DNA of 64,000 bases from NCBI GenBank assembly GCA_008477525.1, contig SPDT01000005.1, forward strand, positions 3,038,001 to 3,102,000. Reading direction: 5' to 3'. This document shows, one piece after another, positions 20,922 through 31,195 of the stretch. Source of the DNA: Hypomyces perniciosus. Taxonomy: Eukaryota; Ascomycota; Sordariomycetes; Hypocreales; Hypocreaceae. Each line of letters begins with the position of its first letter. Positions within the stretch are counted from its first letter, which is position 1. Below the pieces are notes generated by a model, which worked only from the letters and a program-made list of their open reading frames with translations, was not told the DNA's origin and did not search any database. A program made the position numbers and the translations under genes.

Positions 20922-23249
20922 ATGCTCGCCAAATCTGTGGCCTTCGTCGCCGCTCTGGCGCTGGCCACGAAGGGCGCTGCCGAGCCCGAACGACCTCGGT
21001 TCTATTATCCTCAACATGTCAGGCGAGAGTTCGCAAACACCACCACCAGCACCGATACACTTCCGGCAGCAGAGAACACCACTCCCAGCACTACCACAGA
21101 AACAAAGAGGGACAGCCTCAGCGACTTTCTTTCCTCTGTCATGGCCTCGAAGCCCAAGCCGCCTTCAAGCGTGACGACCGTTGTTCTGAAGCAAACAGTT
21201 ATCGTTACTCCAACTGCTGATGCCACCAGCACCGGACAAACCGCTACAAAGTCGCAGTCATCATCGTCGACCGATGATGCCATTGTTGTTGCTCCTACCG
21301 GCATCATCTTCCCACCCACAAAAGACCAAACCTCTAAGAGTACCGATGTGTCGACATCCAAGTCCTCATCCAGTGTTAGTGTCCATTCGACGACTTCAGG
21401 TTCGACACCCTTGACGCCCGGCACTTCCACGTCGACCTCGAGTATCGCGCCTTCAACCACAAATGGTGGTCTTTTGGGCCCTGTCAACAGCTTGATGACC
21501 AGTGTGTTGCCTAACCCGACTCCTGTCAATTCGACTTCGTCCGAGGCAACAAAACCCTCCACTTCGTCCGCAGCTCAGTTGACCGAATCATCTGGATACA
21601 AGCCCTCTCCGTCCACATCTTCTGCTTCCACTCAGGTCACAACCTCGTCTAGTGGAGGGTTGCTTCCTAGCATCACCCTGTCGCTACCCCCTTTGCTCCC
21701 AACGACCAGTTTGCTCCCAACGACCAGTTCGTCTGCTTCCGAGTCTCAGTCGGCAATCTCGCACAACACCACCACTCCAGAAGCGCCAAGCACGTCAAGC
21801 GGCGTTCTTACGCTCCCGACCGTTCTCCCTCCTCTGACAACCAGTTCGGAAGTTCCAGGCACGAACGCCACGAGCACTATTCCAACTGGCTCGGCGTCCA
21901 TCACCACGAGCACTATACCAACTGGCTCGGCGTCCATCACCACGAGCACTATACCAACTGGCTCGGCGTCCATCACCACGGTCCCTACGGCCTCGGTGAC
22001 TCATAGCCCAGTGTCAAACTCGACTGTTTCTCACACAGGTTCTGAGACGGGTTCAGTTACGACCAGTCTGCCTACAACTTCTCCTGTTGTGGAGACAAGC
22101 TCAGCCGGCAATTCAACGGTGTACCCTACAGGCTCGACGACTGGATCGGCGACTGAATCGGTTGTGACCAAGATCCCAACGACGAGCTCTTCAGCTAGCT
22201 CTTCAGCCCACTCGACAGCCCCTCCCATCACTGCATCAGCGGTAGAGTCCTCGTCGTCTAGCGGAGTGCCCATCACCAGCATTCTTCCTACTGCTACCTT
22301 GACGAACACCGGTGACTGGCTGCCTAGCACGATTGTTATTGAGCCTACTTCCATGTCATACTCTGCACCAACTGCACCCCCGACTGCTAGCACCTCGACG
22401 GCTCTTCCCACTGATATTCCAAAGATCATTCTTCCGGACAACCCCAGCACTCCAGCTCCCCAGGGCACCGTCTCGATTCAGATTGGTTTCACGTACGCCC
22501 TCAACTATCTCTTCGTATCGGGCAACACTGTCGCCGCTGCTCAGATCTTCACCTACCTGCCCAAGGCCCTTGCCGATGCCGGCGGCTTCTCCCAAGATAA
22601 GGTTCAGGTCTCTAGGCTGGTACCGTACGACACAAGGGAGCAGTGGGGTTACATTACCACGCTCGCGAAGCTGCAGTACCCCGCGAACCTTGTTGACAAG
22701 CTCAAGATGGACCTGTGGTCGCCCAACTCGCTGCTCTACAATGATGCTGACCCTATTGTTCGCAACCTGACCAGCCTCATCAACCCCAAGATTGATCTCT
22801 TCGGCAACAACAATGATGGTTCTTTGACTGGTGGTGGTGGTGGCGGCGGCGCTGCTCCCTCGCCCTCCTCGGGCTCAGGCAATGATGCCTTCGGCTCCGC
22901 CCCTGCGGGTGACCAGACTCCTAAGCAGAAGCTGACCACTGCTGCTGTGGTTGTTGGTGCTGTTGGTGCCAGTGCTATCTACGGAGCGGCCATGTTCATT
23001 ATCGCCCGCCGATACAAGCGCAAGAGACAAGCTCATCGCCGCTCCAGCTCCCTCGATGGTAGCCAACCTGATATGCGCAATGCCACGGGTAGCCCTGCTT
23101 TGATGGGAGGCGCTCTGCTCAGCCGCGACGTGTCCAACTATGGCGGCGTTGCTGGCGCCCGAAACAGTCATGGCAGTGGAACCAGCTCAGCCCGAACTGC
23201 GAATATCTCCGCTCCTGTTGCTGCTGAGAACTCTCTTGGCTGGAACTGA
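20922..23249 (+). CDS. msb2: Signalling mucin Msb2
   Basis: A single-exon gene of 775 residues. Msb2 is a plasma-membrane mucin that senses surface or osmotic cues and feeds the filamentation/pathogenicity MAP-kinase route through Cdc42 and Ste50/Ste11. Features in order are a signal peptide (about 1-20); a very long Ser/Thr/Pro-rich, presumably O-mannosylated region (about 40-500) with three perfect copies of the 12-residue unit TSTIPTGSASIT; the conserved extracellular Msb2 homology domain (about 514-627; VSIQIGFTYALNYLF, then FTYLPKALADAGGFSQDKVQ, then the RLVPYDTREQWGY block); a glycine-rich linker; one transmembrane helix (about 672-694); and a basic cytoplasmic tail starting RRYKRKRQAHRR. 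The domain order and the single helix followed by basic residues fit the family well. Cleavage of the ectodomain, known in other fungi, cannot be judged here. Confidence 0.92.
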   Translation: MLAKSVAFVAALALATKGAAEPERPRFYYPQHVRREFANTTTSTDTLPAAENTTPSTTTETKRDSLSDFLSSVMASKPKPPSSVTTVVLKQTVIVTPTADATSTGQTATKSQSSSSTDDAIVVAPTGIIFPPTKDQTSKSTDVSTSKSSSSVSVHSTTSGSTPLTPGTSTSTSSIAPSTTNGGLLGPVNSLMTSVLPNPTPVNSTSSEATKPSTSSAAQLTESSGYKPSPSTSSASTQVTTSSSGGLLPSITLSLPPLLPTTSLLPTTSSSASESQSAISHNTTTPEAPSTSSGVLTLPTVLPPLTTSSEVPGTNATSTIPTGSASITTSTIPTGSASITTSTIPTGSASITTVPTASVTHSPVSNSTVSHTGSETGSVTTSLPTTSPVVETSSAGNSTVYPTGSTTGSATESVVTKIPTTSSSASSSAHSTAPPITASAVESSSSSGVPITSILPTATLTNTGDWLPSTIVIEPTSMSYSAPTAPPTASTSTALPTDIPKIILPDNPSTPAPQGTVSIQIGFTYALNYLFVSGNTVAAAQIFTYLPKALADAGGFSQDKVQVSRLVPYDTREQWGYITTLAKLQYPANLVDKLKMDLWSPNSLLYNDADPIVRNLTSLINPKIDLFGNNNDGSLTGGGGGGGAAPSPSSGSGNDAFGSAPAGDQTPKQKLTTAAVVVGAVGASAIYGAAMFIIARRYKRKRQAHRRSSSLDGSQPDMRNATGSPALMGGALLSRDVSNYGGVAGARNSHGSGTSSARTANISAPVAAENSLGWN
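21870..21977 (+). repeat. 36-bp coding tandem repeat in msb2
   Basis: Three head-to-tail copies of a 36-bp unit encode TSTIPTGSASIT. The copies are nearly identical at the DNA level (one ATT/ATA difference), so the array expanded recently. It lies inside the mucin domain. Confidence 0.92.
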
Positions 23250-26200
23250 TGATCTACACGTCGTCCTACCAATGTCATTTTTGGATATTCCAGCAATTTT
23301 TCCATTTTTCTAAATTTCGATACCCTGTGGAGGGTCGTTCAACGTAAAGGAGGTAGGATTTGTGTTCTTTGATCCATCGTATGCTCTCCGGGCCGGTGAC
23401 CGGCGGTCTTTGAAGCTCCCGGCTCCCTCCGGATTCCTATCTCTCTTTGCCAGTTCGGCGTGCATTTAGAGACTCACGGTCTGTTGCGCAACCTCGCTAT
23501 TTATATCACGCCGACCACCCTATCAAGGGATGGCGCCTATCATTTTCCTTTTTTCTTCTGGCACCATTCCTGGTGGCTCCGGCATTTTCTTCTTGTTTAA
23601 TATTCTTACCTTTGCCTGGAGTTGGATGAGATAGACTGTCCTGTGACAATGACTTGAGGCGCCAGCGTTGTCGTGATTAGCCCCTTGGGTGTGTTTTCAA
23701 TGTAGGAGAAAGAGGTGGGCATGCGGGGGCGAACGGCTTCGATGTGTGTGCGAGTTAGATTCTAGGCTTCTTCAAAGTGGTATGTGTGCGCCAAGGTTGG
23801 CATCTTCAAGGGTGTTGGTCTTGGTGGATTGAAGAGACTCCGTACTCGTGCAAAGGAAGGGTAGTTGTTGTGTTTCTGCCTAGACAACAATAAAGACAAT
23901 TGACCAGATGTCGAAGTTTGAATGAACATCTTTGCCTATAATATGACGATGATTGTTTAAAAGCTCCAGTCTTGTAGGGAGATGTCTTCGCTTGACTCAA
24001 GGCTGCTTTCTGACTTTAAGCATGTTCCCTTGACGTCGCCAGCTATTAGAAATTTGTCGATCCAACCCTTTAGGTCTGCTCTTGGACTCAATATTCCTTT
24101 GTGTATTGCACTCTGCTTCACGCTTCACGCTTTCCGCTGGCCGCCACCAGAGAAGTCCCCCAGATGGAACACTTGTTGGTGGTTATCCAAATGTTTTGCC
24201 TGGTGGTACAATAGCAAACTGATGTTATTCCATTGATCTTGGAGCCAGACATTGCGGGATTCATGTACCGTAAACCCTATGACTGTGTTGGTTACGAATG
24301 ATGAAGGCTGAGGAGAACAGGAATCCAGTCAATGCTGGCGAGGAGACACATGGGAAATAAGATTCAATCGCTATGGTGACAAACAACTTTGGTATTCAAG
24401 TATTCAACATGGACAGGGGGGACCGTCATCAAGACATAAGTGCCGTCGTGTGTGTGTCAGTCGGGAGCTTCGTGACGTATCCCAGGACAGACTAGAATTG
24501 AATCAAAAACAAAACATCGCATTATTAATGGATGTTAGACTTCGACGGTTTGTGTGGCTGTGGGTTTAGAATTCGCTAACTGACTTGTTTAAGTGGCTGC
24601 TTCTTTGACGGCACACTGGTTGCCGTATGTATGGGTGTGTTGCTCTAACTGTCCTGAGGTCTGTACAAGTACCCCCGGCATCATCGGAGATCGACATGAG
24701 GCCTAATAGAGATGATTATGGCCACCCTGAGCTTATTATTATGAACCTATTGAGTGTATGTTAAGCCAGAGCTAAAAAACTTGGCTGTACACCATCACTG
24801 AATCAAGACAGATGCTCAAGTGGAAGCTAGAGAGCGCCTATGAGGCGGTTCGTTGGCCCAATATCTCCTAGTACAGTCAGTCATCCAAAGGACTAAAAAG
24901 TTGGTCCTCTAGTTGTGGAGATTGCTGCTGCGACTACGTTAGATGAAGTCATGAATTATCGACCATTTTGGAAGGGAGAAATACGATTGGGGGATTCGTG
25001 ATTTAACTACATATTGGCCACAATATCTGATGTCTAACTTGTTTTGTTGGCTTGCAATGCTGAAATAGGCCTTTCTTTTGTTTCGCTCACACTTCATCTC
25101 GCTTTTATATACTAGTACAAATAGCAAATTCCTGCCAACCACACCGTTTGGGTTTCCCGCATCCAGATCCTACTGGCAATGATTCAATGGAAGGGGGCTA
25201 TATTTGGCCTTTTGCCTTTTGCAAGGAGTTAGACAAGTGCAACATTGAGTTATTTCCGACGCTTCATCGGGTCTGGGGAATGGGAGAAACGGCATTGGAG
25301 CTTAGTCTTTGAACTTGGAGGGGGCTCTAGGCTACTGTCATGATAGATATCTTGGTGCAGACAAAACTTTACCTGAGACAGTAAGGGCGGACTACAATAA
25401 TGCTCTTGGCTGTCGTCAGTGGCCAATGTTTCACCATTATCTAAAGGCATTGTCACGTTACTAGTGGTGGAAATGACTGATTTTGGAGCTGCAGGGGACG
25501 GTATGTTGGATGCTTTGGCAAAATTGGATCGGGATGGTGAGCAACCCAGTGGTGTGACACGAAGTAGTAGCTGTTGTCACAAGAGCCACCACCATTACAG
25601 ATGAATCAACGGCAGTTGACCTAGCCAATAAGCAACATCGAGTTGCAGCCACATCAACAAAGTTTGACTATACTGCCTCCGCGGGTGGCGTTGACTGCAT
25701 GTGCACAATAAGAGCGTTGGACTGGCACCCATTCATGCATCATCCAACGGCCACTACACAAACTGAGGCTGTCCAAGATCGGGCTCCAGTATAATGATCT
25801 GACCAGATGGCTTGACTAGAGCTCCCCTCCGTAATGTCGATCACGACGAACTCACTCCTCGCAGCCCATGGCCCCAATTCTTGTTCTGTGCTCGCAGAAG
25901 GGCTGGTTCATCGGATATTTAGCAAACCGATACACGGACTAGCGGCCATAATCCTGTGACAAAAATGTTAGCTTGTTGAGCTGGAACAGTGTCTCTGAAC
26001 CCCAAATGCCGATTTCTACAGGTGCCAGAGAAATATGATAGACCGACACTTCTCTTGGGACGGTAGCAAGCCACAAAGTTTAGACGCCGCAAACCGCCTT
26101 TGGAAGGGTATTATAAAGCACTGATGAGACCCTGAGAGGCGGCATCAGCGGACCACCGTTACAAGTCAAGACCCCTTACCATATGTCCGGCCCTTGCCCC

Positions 26201-26402
26201 TTGCTGGATATGATATTACTGAACGGGATCTACCCGACATTAAGGAGACCGTGATGAGCAGGCGCCAGCCGTTGTTAGCATATAGCTCTAAGAGCGAGAG
26301 CAGCGGTCCTTGATACCTTACGTCGATTCCAGAGCGATCCCGGAGAAAAGCATTCAGCATATCGACGCGCGGGTCTTGCGGTGGTGCCGCTTGACAGATA
26401 CA
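23250..26402. other. Intergenic region, 3.2 kb
   Basis: This holds the msb2 3' flank and the promoter of the rhodopsin-domain gene. No coding segment was recognised; the longest open frames are under 90 codons and look random. Confidence 0.5.
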
Positions 26403-27964
26403 ATGGAACTCCCTCCGGTGCCCCCGGGAGTGGATCTGTCCGGGGACCGGCGCGCGGAAATTGTGGCCGTTGCAGTCAGTACTTGGCTTCTTGCAATCAT
26501 TGCCGTCGCCATGCGGACCATGGGTCGGAAAATAAAGCGCGTCCAGCTATGGATAGACGACTGGCTTGTCATCGCAGCCCTAGTGTGTCCCCTTGATAGC
26601 GGCGAGGTAGCTGCAGTTCTAACGAGATGGACAGCCCACTGTCACCCTCCACGTCTTTACCATGGATGTCTTATGTAAGTTGCTCTCAAGAAAACATCAA
26701 GTGATAGAGGAGGTGCGCAACTAACGCCTCGCTAGCTGTTACTTATGGATTCGGAAGACATATCTGGGTTGGCCCGCCGGACGCCGAGAAGATATGGGCT
26801 ATTTGTGTCTTTATTGGCGAGCTTACCTATATTACGTGTATGGTTTGCGTCAAACTGTCCATACTCGCGTTCTACTGGCGTGTTTTTAGGGTTCAGCAGT
26901 GTATGCCGTTCCTGATCGTAACCGTCACTATAATGGTCTCGCTCTGGGGTACCGCAGCCGTACGTTCCCTCCCCGATCTCCCCCTCGTTAACATATCCCA
27001 GAAACACAAATGGTTAAACGATCATAGATGGCTAATAGAGCCGGCAGTACGTGGTTACGATGTTACAATGCCAGCCCCTCAATGCCTGGTGGGCCCGTTT
27101 CGATCCCAACGACCCGATGCCGTCGTCAGAATATACCTGCGGAGTCGACACGTCCAAATTCTTCATAGCATGCGCGTTTGGGACGATTGCTATAGATATC
27201 TTGTTGCTTGCGCTACCGGCGCCACATATCTGGAGTCTCCGACTCCCTATAATACAGAAACTCAACGTATCCGGCATGTTTCTTCTTGGTCTGTTGTAAG
27301 TCCTTGAATGCCTGCAGTTTGTTGTTCTTGGCGGAGCATTAGCAAGTCGTGTTTGCATAATACGGCAACGAACGATGAGGTCTTGGGTTCTGATTGTGGA
27401 TAGTGTTACCTGCGTGTCCTTCGCGCGGCTTAAATTCGTCTTTGACGGTGTCCTAAAGAACCCGGACAATACCTGGACCTTTGTCGACATAGCTGTCTGG
27501 TCCATCGTCGAACTCAATATTACTATAGTTTGCGGCAAGTCACACACTCAGTGAGTGTTATCCCCTGTACAAGTCTATTTACTGACGAGATATCCTTTAT
27601 CCCAGCCTGCCTGCCCTTCCTCCGCCCCGTCCTTCGCAAACTCACCTGCGGCATCAAGCGGCATAGTCAGTCTGGCAGCAGTGCAAGCCTTCGGGTGTGG
27701 GAAAGCGGTAATCACTTTGGCAATTCGCGTGTGCGGACGATTGGAAGCCGCGTGGAGGCGGATGAGCCTCCGTTTGCGTACCTGCCCAACAATAGTAGTA
27801 GGTTGGAACAAAGCAGTGCCACGAGGACGCCAAGCGAGAATGACATGGAGTCTGGTGGTTTGACCAAGCCAAAGAGCTTGTATACACGTAGGATCGGGAC
27901 GTCGTCGATGGATGAGCTTGTGATTACGAGGGAGGTTCATGTATGTAGAGCATCAATCTCCTGA
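26403..27964 (+). CDS. Rhodopsin-domain (SAT4/PTH11-like) integral membrane protein
   Basis: Six exons (26403-26582, 26635-26674, 26736-26959, 27048-27295, 27404-27534, 27606-27964) give 393 residues. This fungal family has seven transmembrane helices and is proposed to act as surface receptors; only a few members, such as PTH11, have known roles. Landmarks are the first helix AVSTWLLAIIAVAMRT, the RVQLWIDDWLVIAAL loop, VTYGFGRHIW, the CVKLSILAFYWRVF helix, and the LQCQPLNAWW motif followed by YTCGVDTSKFF. Later come NVSGMFLLGLFVTCVSFARLK, NPDNTWTFVDIAVWSIVELN, then ITIVCACLPFLRPVL. The tail is a cytoplasmic, Ser/Arg-rich stretch. Intron 5 (27535-27605) begins GCAAGT and ends CAG: a GC-AG intron, the only join found that restores IVCACLP. 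Intron 4 is 108 nt and begins just before an apparent in-frame stop. No CFEM domain is present. The ligand is unknown. Confidence 0.85.
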
Positions 27965-28232
27965 AGAATAAACTGTTTGATGTTGCCATATTCCCTCAGA
28001 GTTACAGCTGTCACTCCAATTCAGCTCGATCCGTGTGGTATTTCGTAGCCATTGGTGCTGATATGCTTTAATATGCTATATGTAGCATCCCTCTGACTAA
28101 AGCGCCCACTCATGCAATCTAGGGAATCCTCATACGAAGTCTCTTTATAGCCACTCAGGAGTCATAGATCATCTGTGTATTTTAGAAGTCTATTTCAGCT
28201 ACTGCTCAAATACTAGTTAGGCCTTCCATTGC
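27965..28232. other. Non-coding spacer
   Basis: Follows the receptor-like gene, probably as its 3' flank. No coding segment was recognised. Confidence 0.5.
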
Positions 28233-28982
28233 CTAAAACACCTCCAGACAAGACTTGATAGTACAGAGGGCGCATTGTCTCCATACATGACCTTGCACTC
28301 GTACAACTTCAGCTCTGCTATTCACATCCGTAAACACAGGGATGCTGGGTGTATCAGCCGGATATGAGTTCATTAGAGCATTAAGGCCCCCTCTCGTCCG
28401 AACCGCTGCAACATTGTACAAACGCAGACTGCTTGGTCAGAATCAATCCCTAAGGGTCTGCGATACCGCAGGAATTATTTTGGAATCGGCGGTTATTTGC
28501 GGATGAACACCGAGTGCGAGCAATTCATGTGCAAGGTACTCTGCCAGTACAATTGGCTCAACCACGATCTTATAGTCTCCTGCTGTTGAAGCCCATTGCT
28601 TGTCCATCCTATCTGGGTTAGCCAGGGGCGATTTAAGCAAGGCCCAGATGTTCATCAAGGACAAGATGAATAAACAATGGCTTTCAACAGCAGGAGTCTA
28701 TAAGATTGTGATTGAGTCAAATATGCGGTTAACACCATGTATGCCGCCGCCAAGGGCATAATAGGCTTATGCGATGTCGATAAGATGAAGTTTAGAGCTG
28801 GGTTTGAAGCTGCGCAGGACTCGGATTAGAGTGGATTCATAGCGATCATCTCTTCGGAAGTGCTCACCCAGGTGAAGGTTCCGAAACCGGTCTTTCGAAC
28901 GCGTGGACGTATATCTCAGCAGCCAAACATCCCCGGCCCAACTCAATTTGCCTATGGCTGGCAGCATCGTGCCAGGAGTCAT
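28233..28982 (-). pseudogene. Possible decayed protein gene
   Basis: Three stretches on this strand read like real protein but are separated by stops. In translation order they are a WAGDVWLLRYTSTRSKDRFR-containing segment (28982-28767), a MNIWALLKSPLANPDRMDKQ-containing segment (28664-28443), and a VAAVRTRGGLNALMNSYPAD-containing segment (28421-28233). Several of the separating stops (TAA, TAG, TGA) could each come from single C-to-T or G-to-A changes. No family was recognised, and no set of introns was found that joins the segments. It could be a relic damaged by repeat-induced point mutation or simply chance open frames. Confidence 0.25.
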
Positions 28983-29280
28983 CGTGCTTGCCGGCTTCGC
29001 TTTGCTGAAATTGATTCTATCAGGTCGACAGCAGAGTCGCTTGTAGAAGGGCGTCCAAACAAAGATAGCTTGTACTCCATGCTCCGCACCACTTGCCAGT
29101 GGAAGTGATCATTGCAACGGGTGTGCTTCAGGTGGTACTCACATTATTAGTACGTAGCAGGAAGCTCCGAGCCGTCACCTATGCGAAGACGGAGATAGTC
29201 AACTCGGACAAACTGGACGGGTGGTAAGTGATTGTTACAGATATGTTGTTGGTGACAACTCACAGGATAAGGCCAAGATC

Positions 29281-29320
29281 CAGAGGGCGCAGGAAGGCGC
29301 GGGAAGGCGTCAGAAGGCGC
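29281..29320. repeat. 10-bp GGAAGGCGC-type tandem repeat
   Basis: Four imperfect 10-bp units of the form (C/A/G)(A/G)G(A/G)(A/G)GGCG(C/T) lie end to end. A second 10-bp-period series (CCTGTGAATG, CCCGTGAATG, TCTGTGAGCG) lies at about 29481-29510. The origin is unknown. Confidence 0.55.
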
Positions 29321-29889
29321 ATTTTAGGCCACTATCGGATCGACAAGGCATTCGAGATCGATAATTTGCAATCCTCTTTATTTCCGGAGACACAATTGAT
29401 TAGCGTTGTTGATGTTCCAACGGAGAAATGATGAATTCCATGTCTACTGAAACCGCATCTTACCGAATTATGCTGATATGCCTGTGAATGCCCGTGAATG
29501 TCTGTGAGCGCCTACAGGCCGCGTCCTTTGTTGTTTGCACTAGGGAGTTGTGTCGCTGTTATCTGCGGGGAAGTCTGTGTTTATAAGATGGAGCACGAAA
29601 TACACGTAATATCCTGGAAAGGACATACAAGACCCACGTGAGTGAATCCTTTATTCCATTTGAAAACGAATGAGAGTGGCTGACTATGATGCTCCAAAAA
29701 GCCCGGTCTCATATTACGTCAGACCTTCATACGATGTCTTCGGGTCAAACCTGTTATTCGCCGTCTTCGGACACCCCGCCTTTTAATCATTTTAATCAGA
29801 CGCCTTCCGTTACATGTGGGAGGGTGTGATATTGACTTTGTACATACATACGTACAAAGTACCATGAGTGCTTGATGGTGAAACTTATG

Positions 29890-30054
29890 TATCGTATATA
29901 TATATATATGGTATTTATATATCCATCACCTTTCTCTCTGTGCCTCCGTCTCTGCAGCTCCAACACGTTCCCCAATCATACCATACATATCGTCTCTTTT
30001 GAGATCCTCATTAATCCCTAATAACGACCACGAAGCTTATACAAAACAACCACA
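29890..30054 (+). promoter_or_regulatory. Core promoter and leader of the aldolase/adducin gene
   Basis: An alternating TATATA run at about 29895-29909 and a second TTTATATA at about 29914-29922 are followed by a pyrimidine-rich stretch (CTTTCTCTCTG...) at about 29932. The start codon at 30055 is preceded by CACAATGG, with A at -3, a good fungal initiation context. This is a plausible TATA-driven promoter. Confidence 0.6.
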
Positions 30055-31195
30055 ATGGCGCCACCAACTGCCACCTCAACCCTCGAGGAGGAACAGCTGA
30101 ACCAGCGGACCGTCATCAAGATGCGCCCTGCTGCTGCTCCCGCCGTCGAGGAAGAGGAAGAAATGGAGTGTCAGCTTCCTAGCCTGAGCCGTGGCCCCAA
30201 CCCTCTCCGAGGTACGTCATTCCGATATTGTGTTTGTTTTGGACTGTATTCCCGTCCCTCATGAACAAAAAGAATATCCACCATCATCATGTATAAGCTC
30301 AATTCCCTGTTAACACACTGACCACTGCTAGGCATTCCCACATTTCCCTCATTCCATGAGCACCGCAAACACATCGTTTTGCACATGGCCGCTGTCTTCC
30401 GCAACTGGGCTCGAAATGGTTACACCGAAGGCATCTCCGGTCACATCTCCGTCCGTGACCCTGAATTCCCCGACCTCATCTGGATGAACCCCATTGGCAA
30501 GCACTTTTCCCTCCTGAATGGCAGCGACATGGTCTGCCTGCGAATCAGCAATGGAGAGATCGTTGGTGGAAACCGGGTAAGTTCGAGTTCGATAAACACC
30601 CCTTTTGGAATCGAGCATGCATTGATCTGTTCCTTAGACTCGCCCTGTCAACAACCCCGGCTACTGGATTCACTCAGAAGTCCACAAGGCCCGTCACAAC
30701 ATCCACGCCATCTGCCACGCCCACACCATCGCCGGTCGTGCGTGGTGCGCATTTGGCGAGCCACTCGACATGATCACCCAGGACATTTGCGACCTGTACG
30801 GCGTCTTGGCTGTCGACACCGAATACGCCGGCATCGTCACCGCTGAGGAGGAGGGCCAGCAGATCGCCAGGGCCTTGGGCCCCAAAGGCAAGGCTGCCCT
30901 GCTCATCAACCACGGTATCATCACCGTCGGCCAGACCGTCGATGAGGCTGCCTTCCTGTTTGGCCTTGTTGATCGAAGCTGCGAGATCCAGCTCCGTGTC
31001 GAGGCCGCCCGCGCCGGAAACCCGAACCTGAAGAAGAACATTATCCCTCACGAGCTGGCTATGAACAACTTCAAGCTGGCAGGCGAGAAGCACTGGCTTT
31101 ATGAGGAGGCCCAGCCAGATATTCAGCTCGAGATTGAGCTTGGTGGCGAGACCATCATCCGCGGTCTCGATGATGTCAAGATTGATACTCCTTAA
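30055..31195 (+). CDS. Class II aldolase/adducin domain protein
   Basis: Three exons (30055-30211, 30332-30576, 30638-31195), two GT-AG introns of 120 and 61 nt, 319 residues. It has the class II aldolase/adducin N-terminal fold, seen in zinc-dependent sugar-phosphate aldolases/epimerases and in non-catalytic adducins. Visible features are a charged, probably flexible N-terminus (1-53), [23 protein letters not shown] (substrate/phosphate loop region), then [16 protein letters not shown], then [18 protein letters not shown] with the likely zinc ligands His161 and His163 and acidic Glu148, and [11 protein letters not shown] with a third possible ligand His. The metal-site pattern looks intact, so an enzyme is more likely than a structural adducin. 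The substrate is not known for most fungal members. The splice joins [14 protein letters not shown] and [14 protein letters not shown] read smoothly. Confidence 0.9.
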
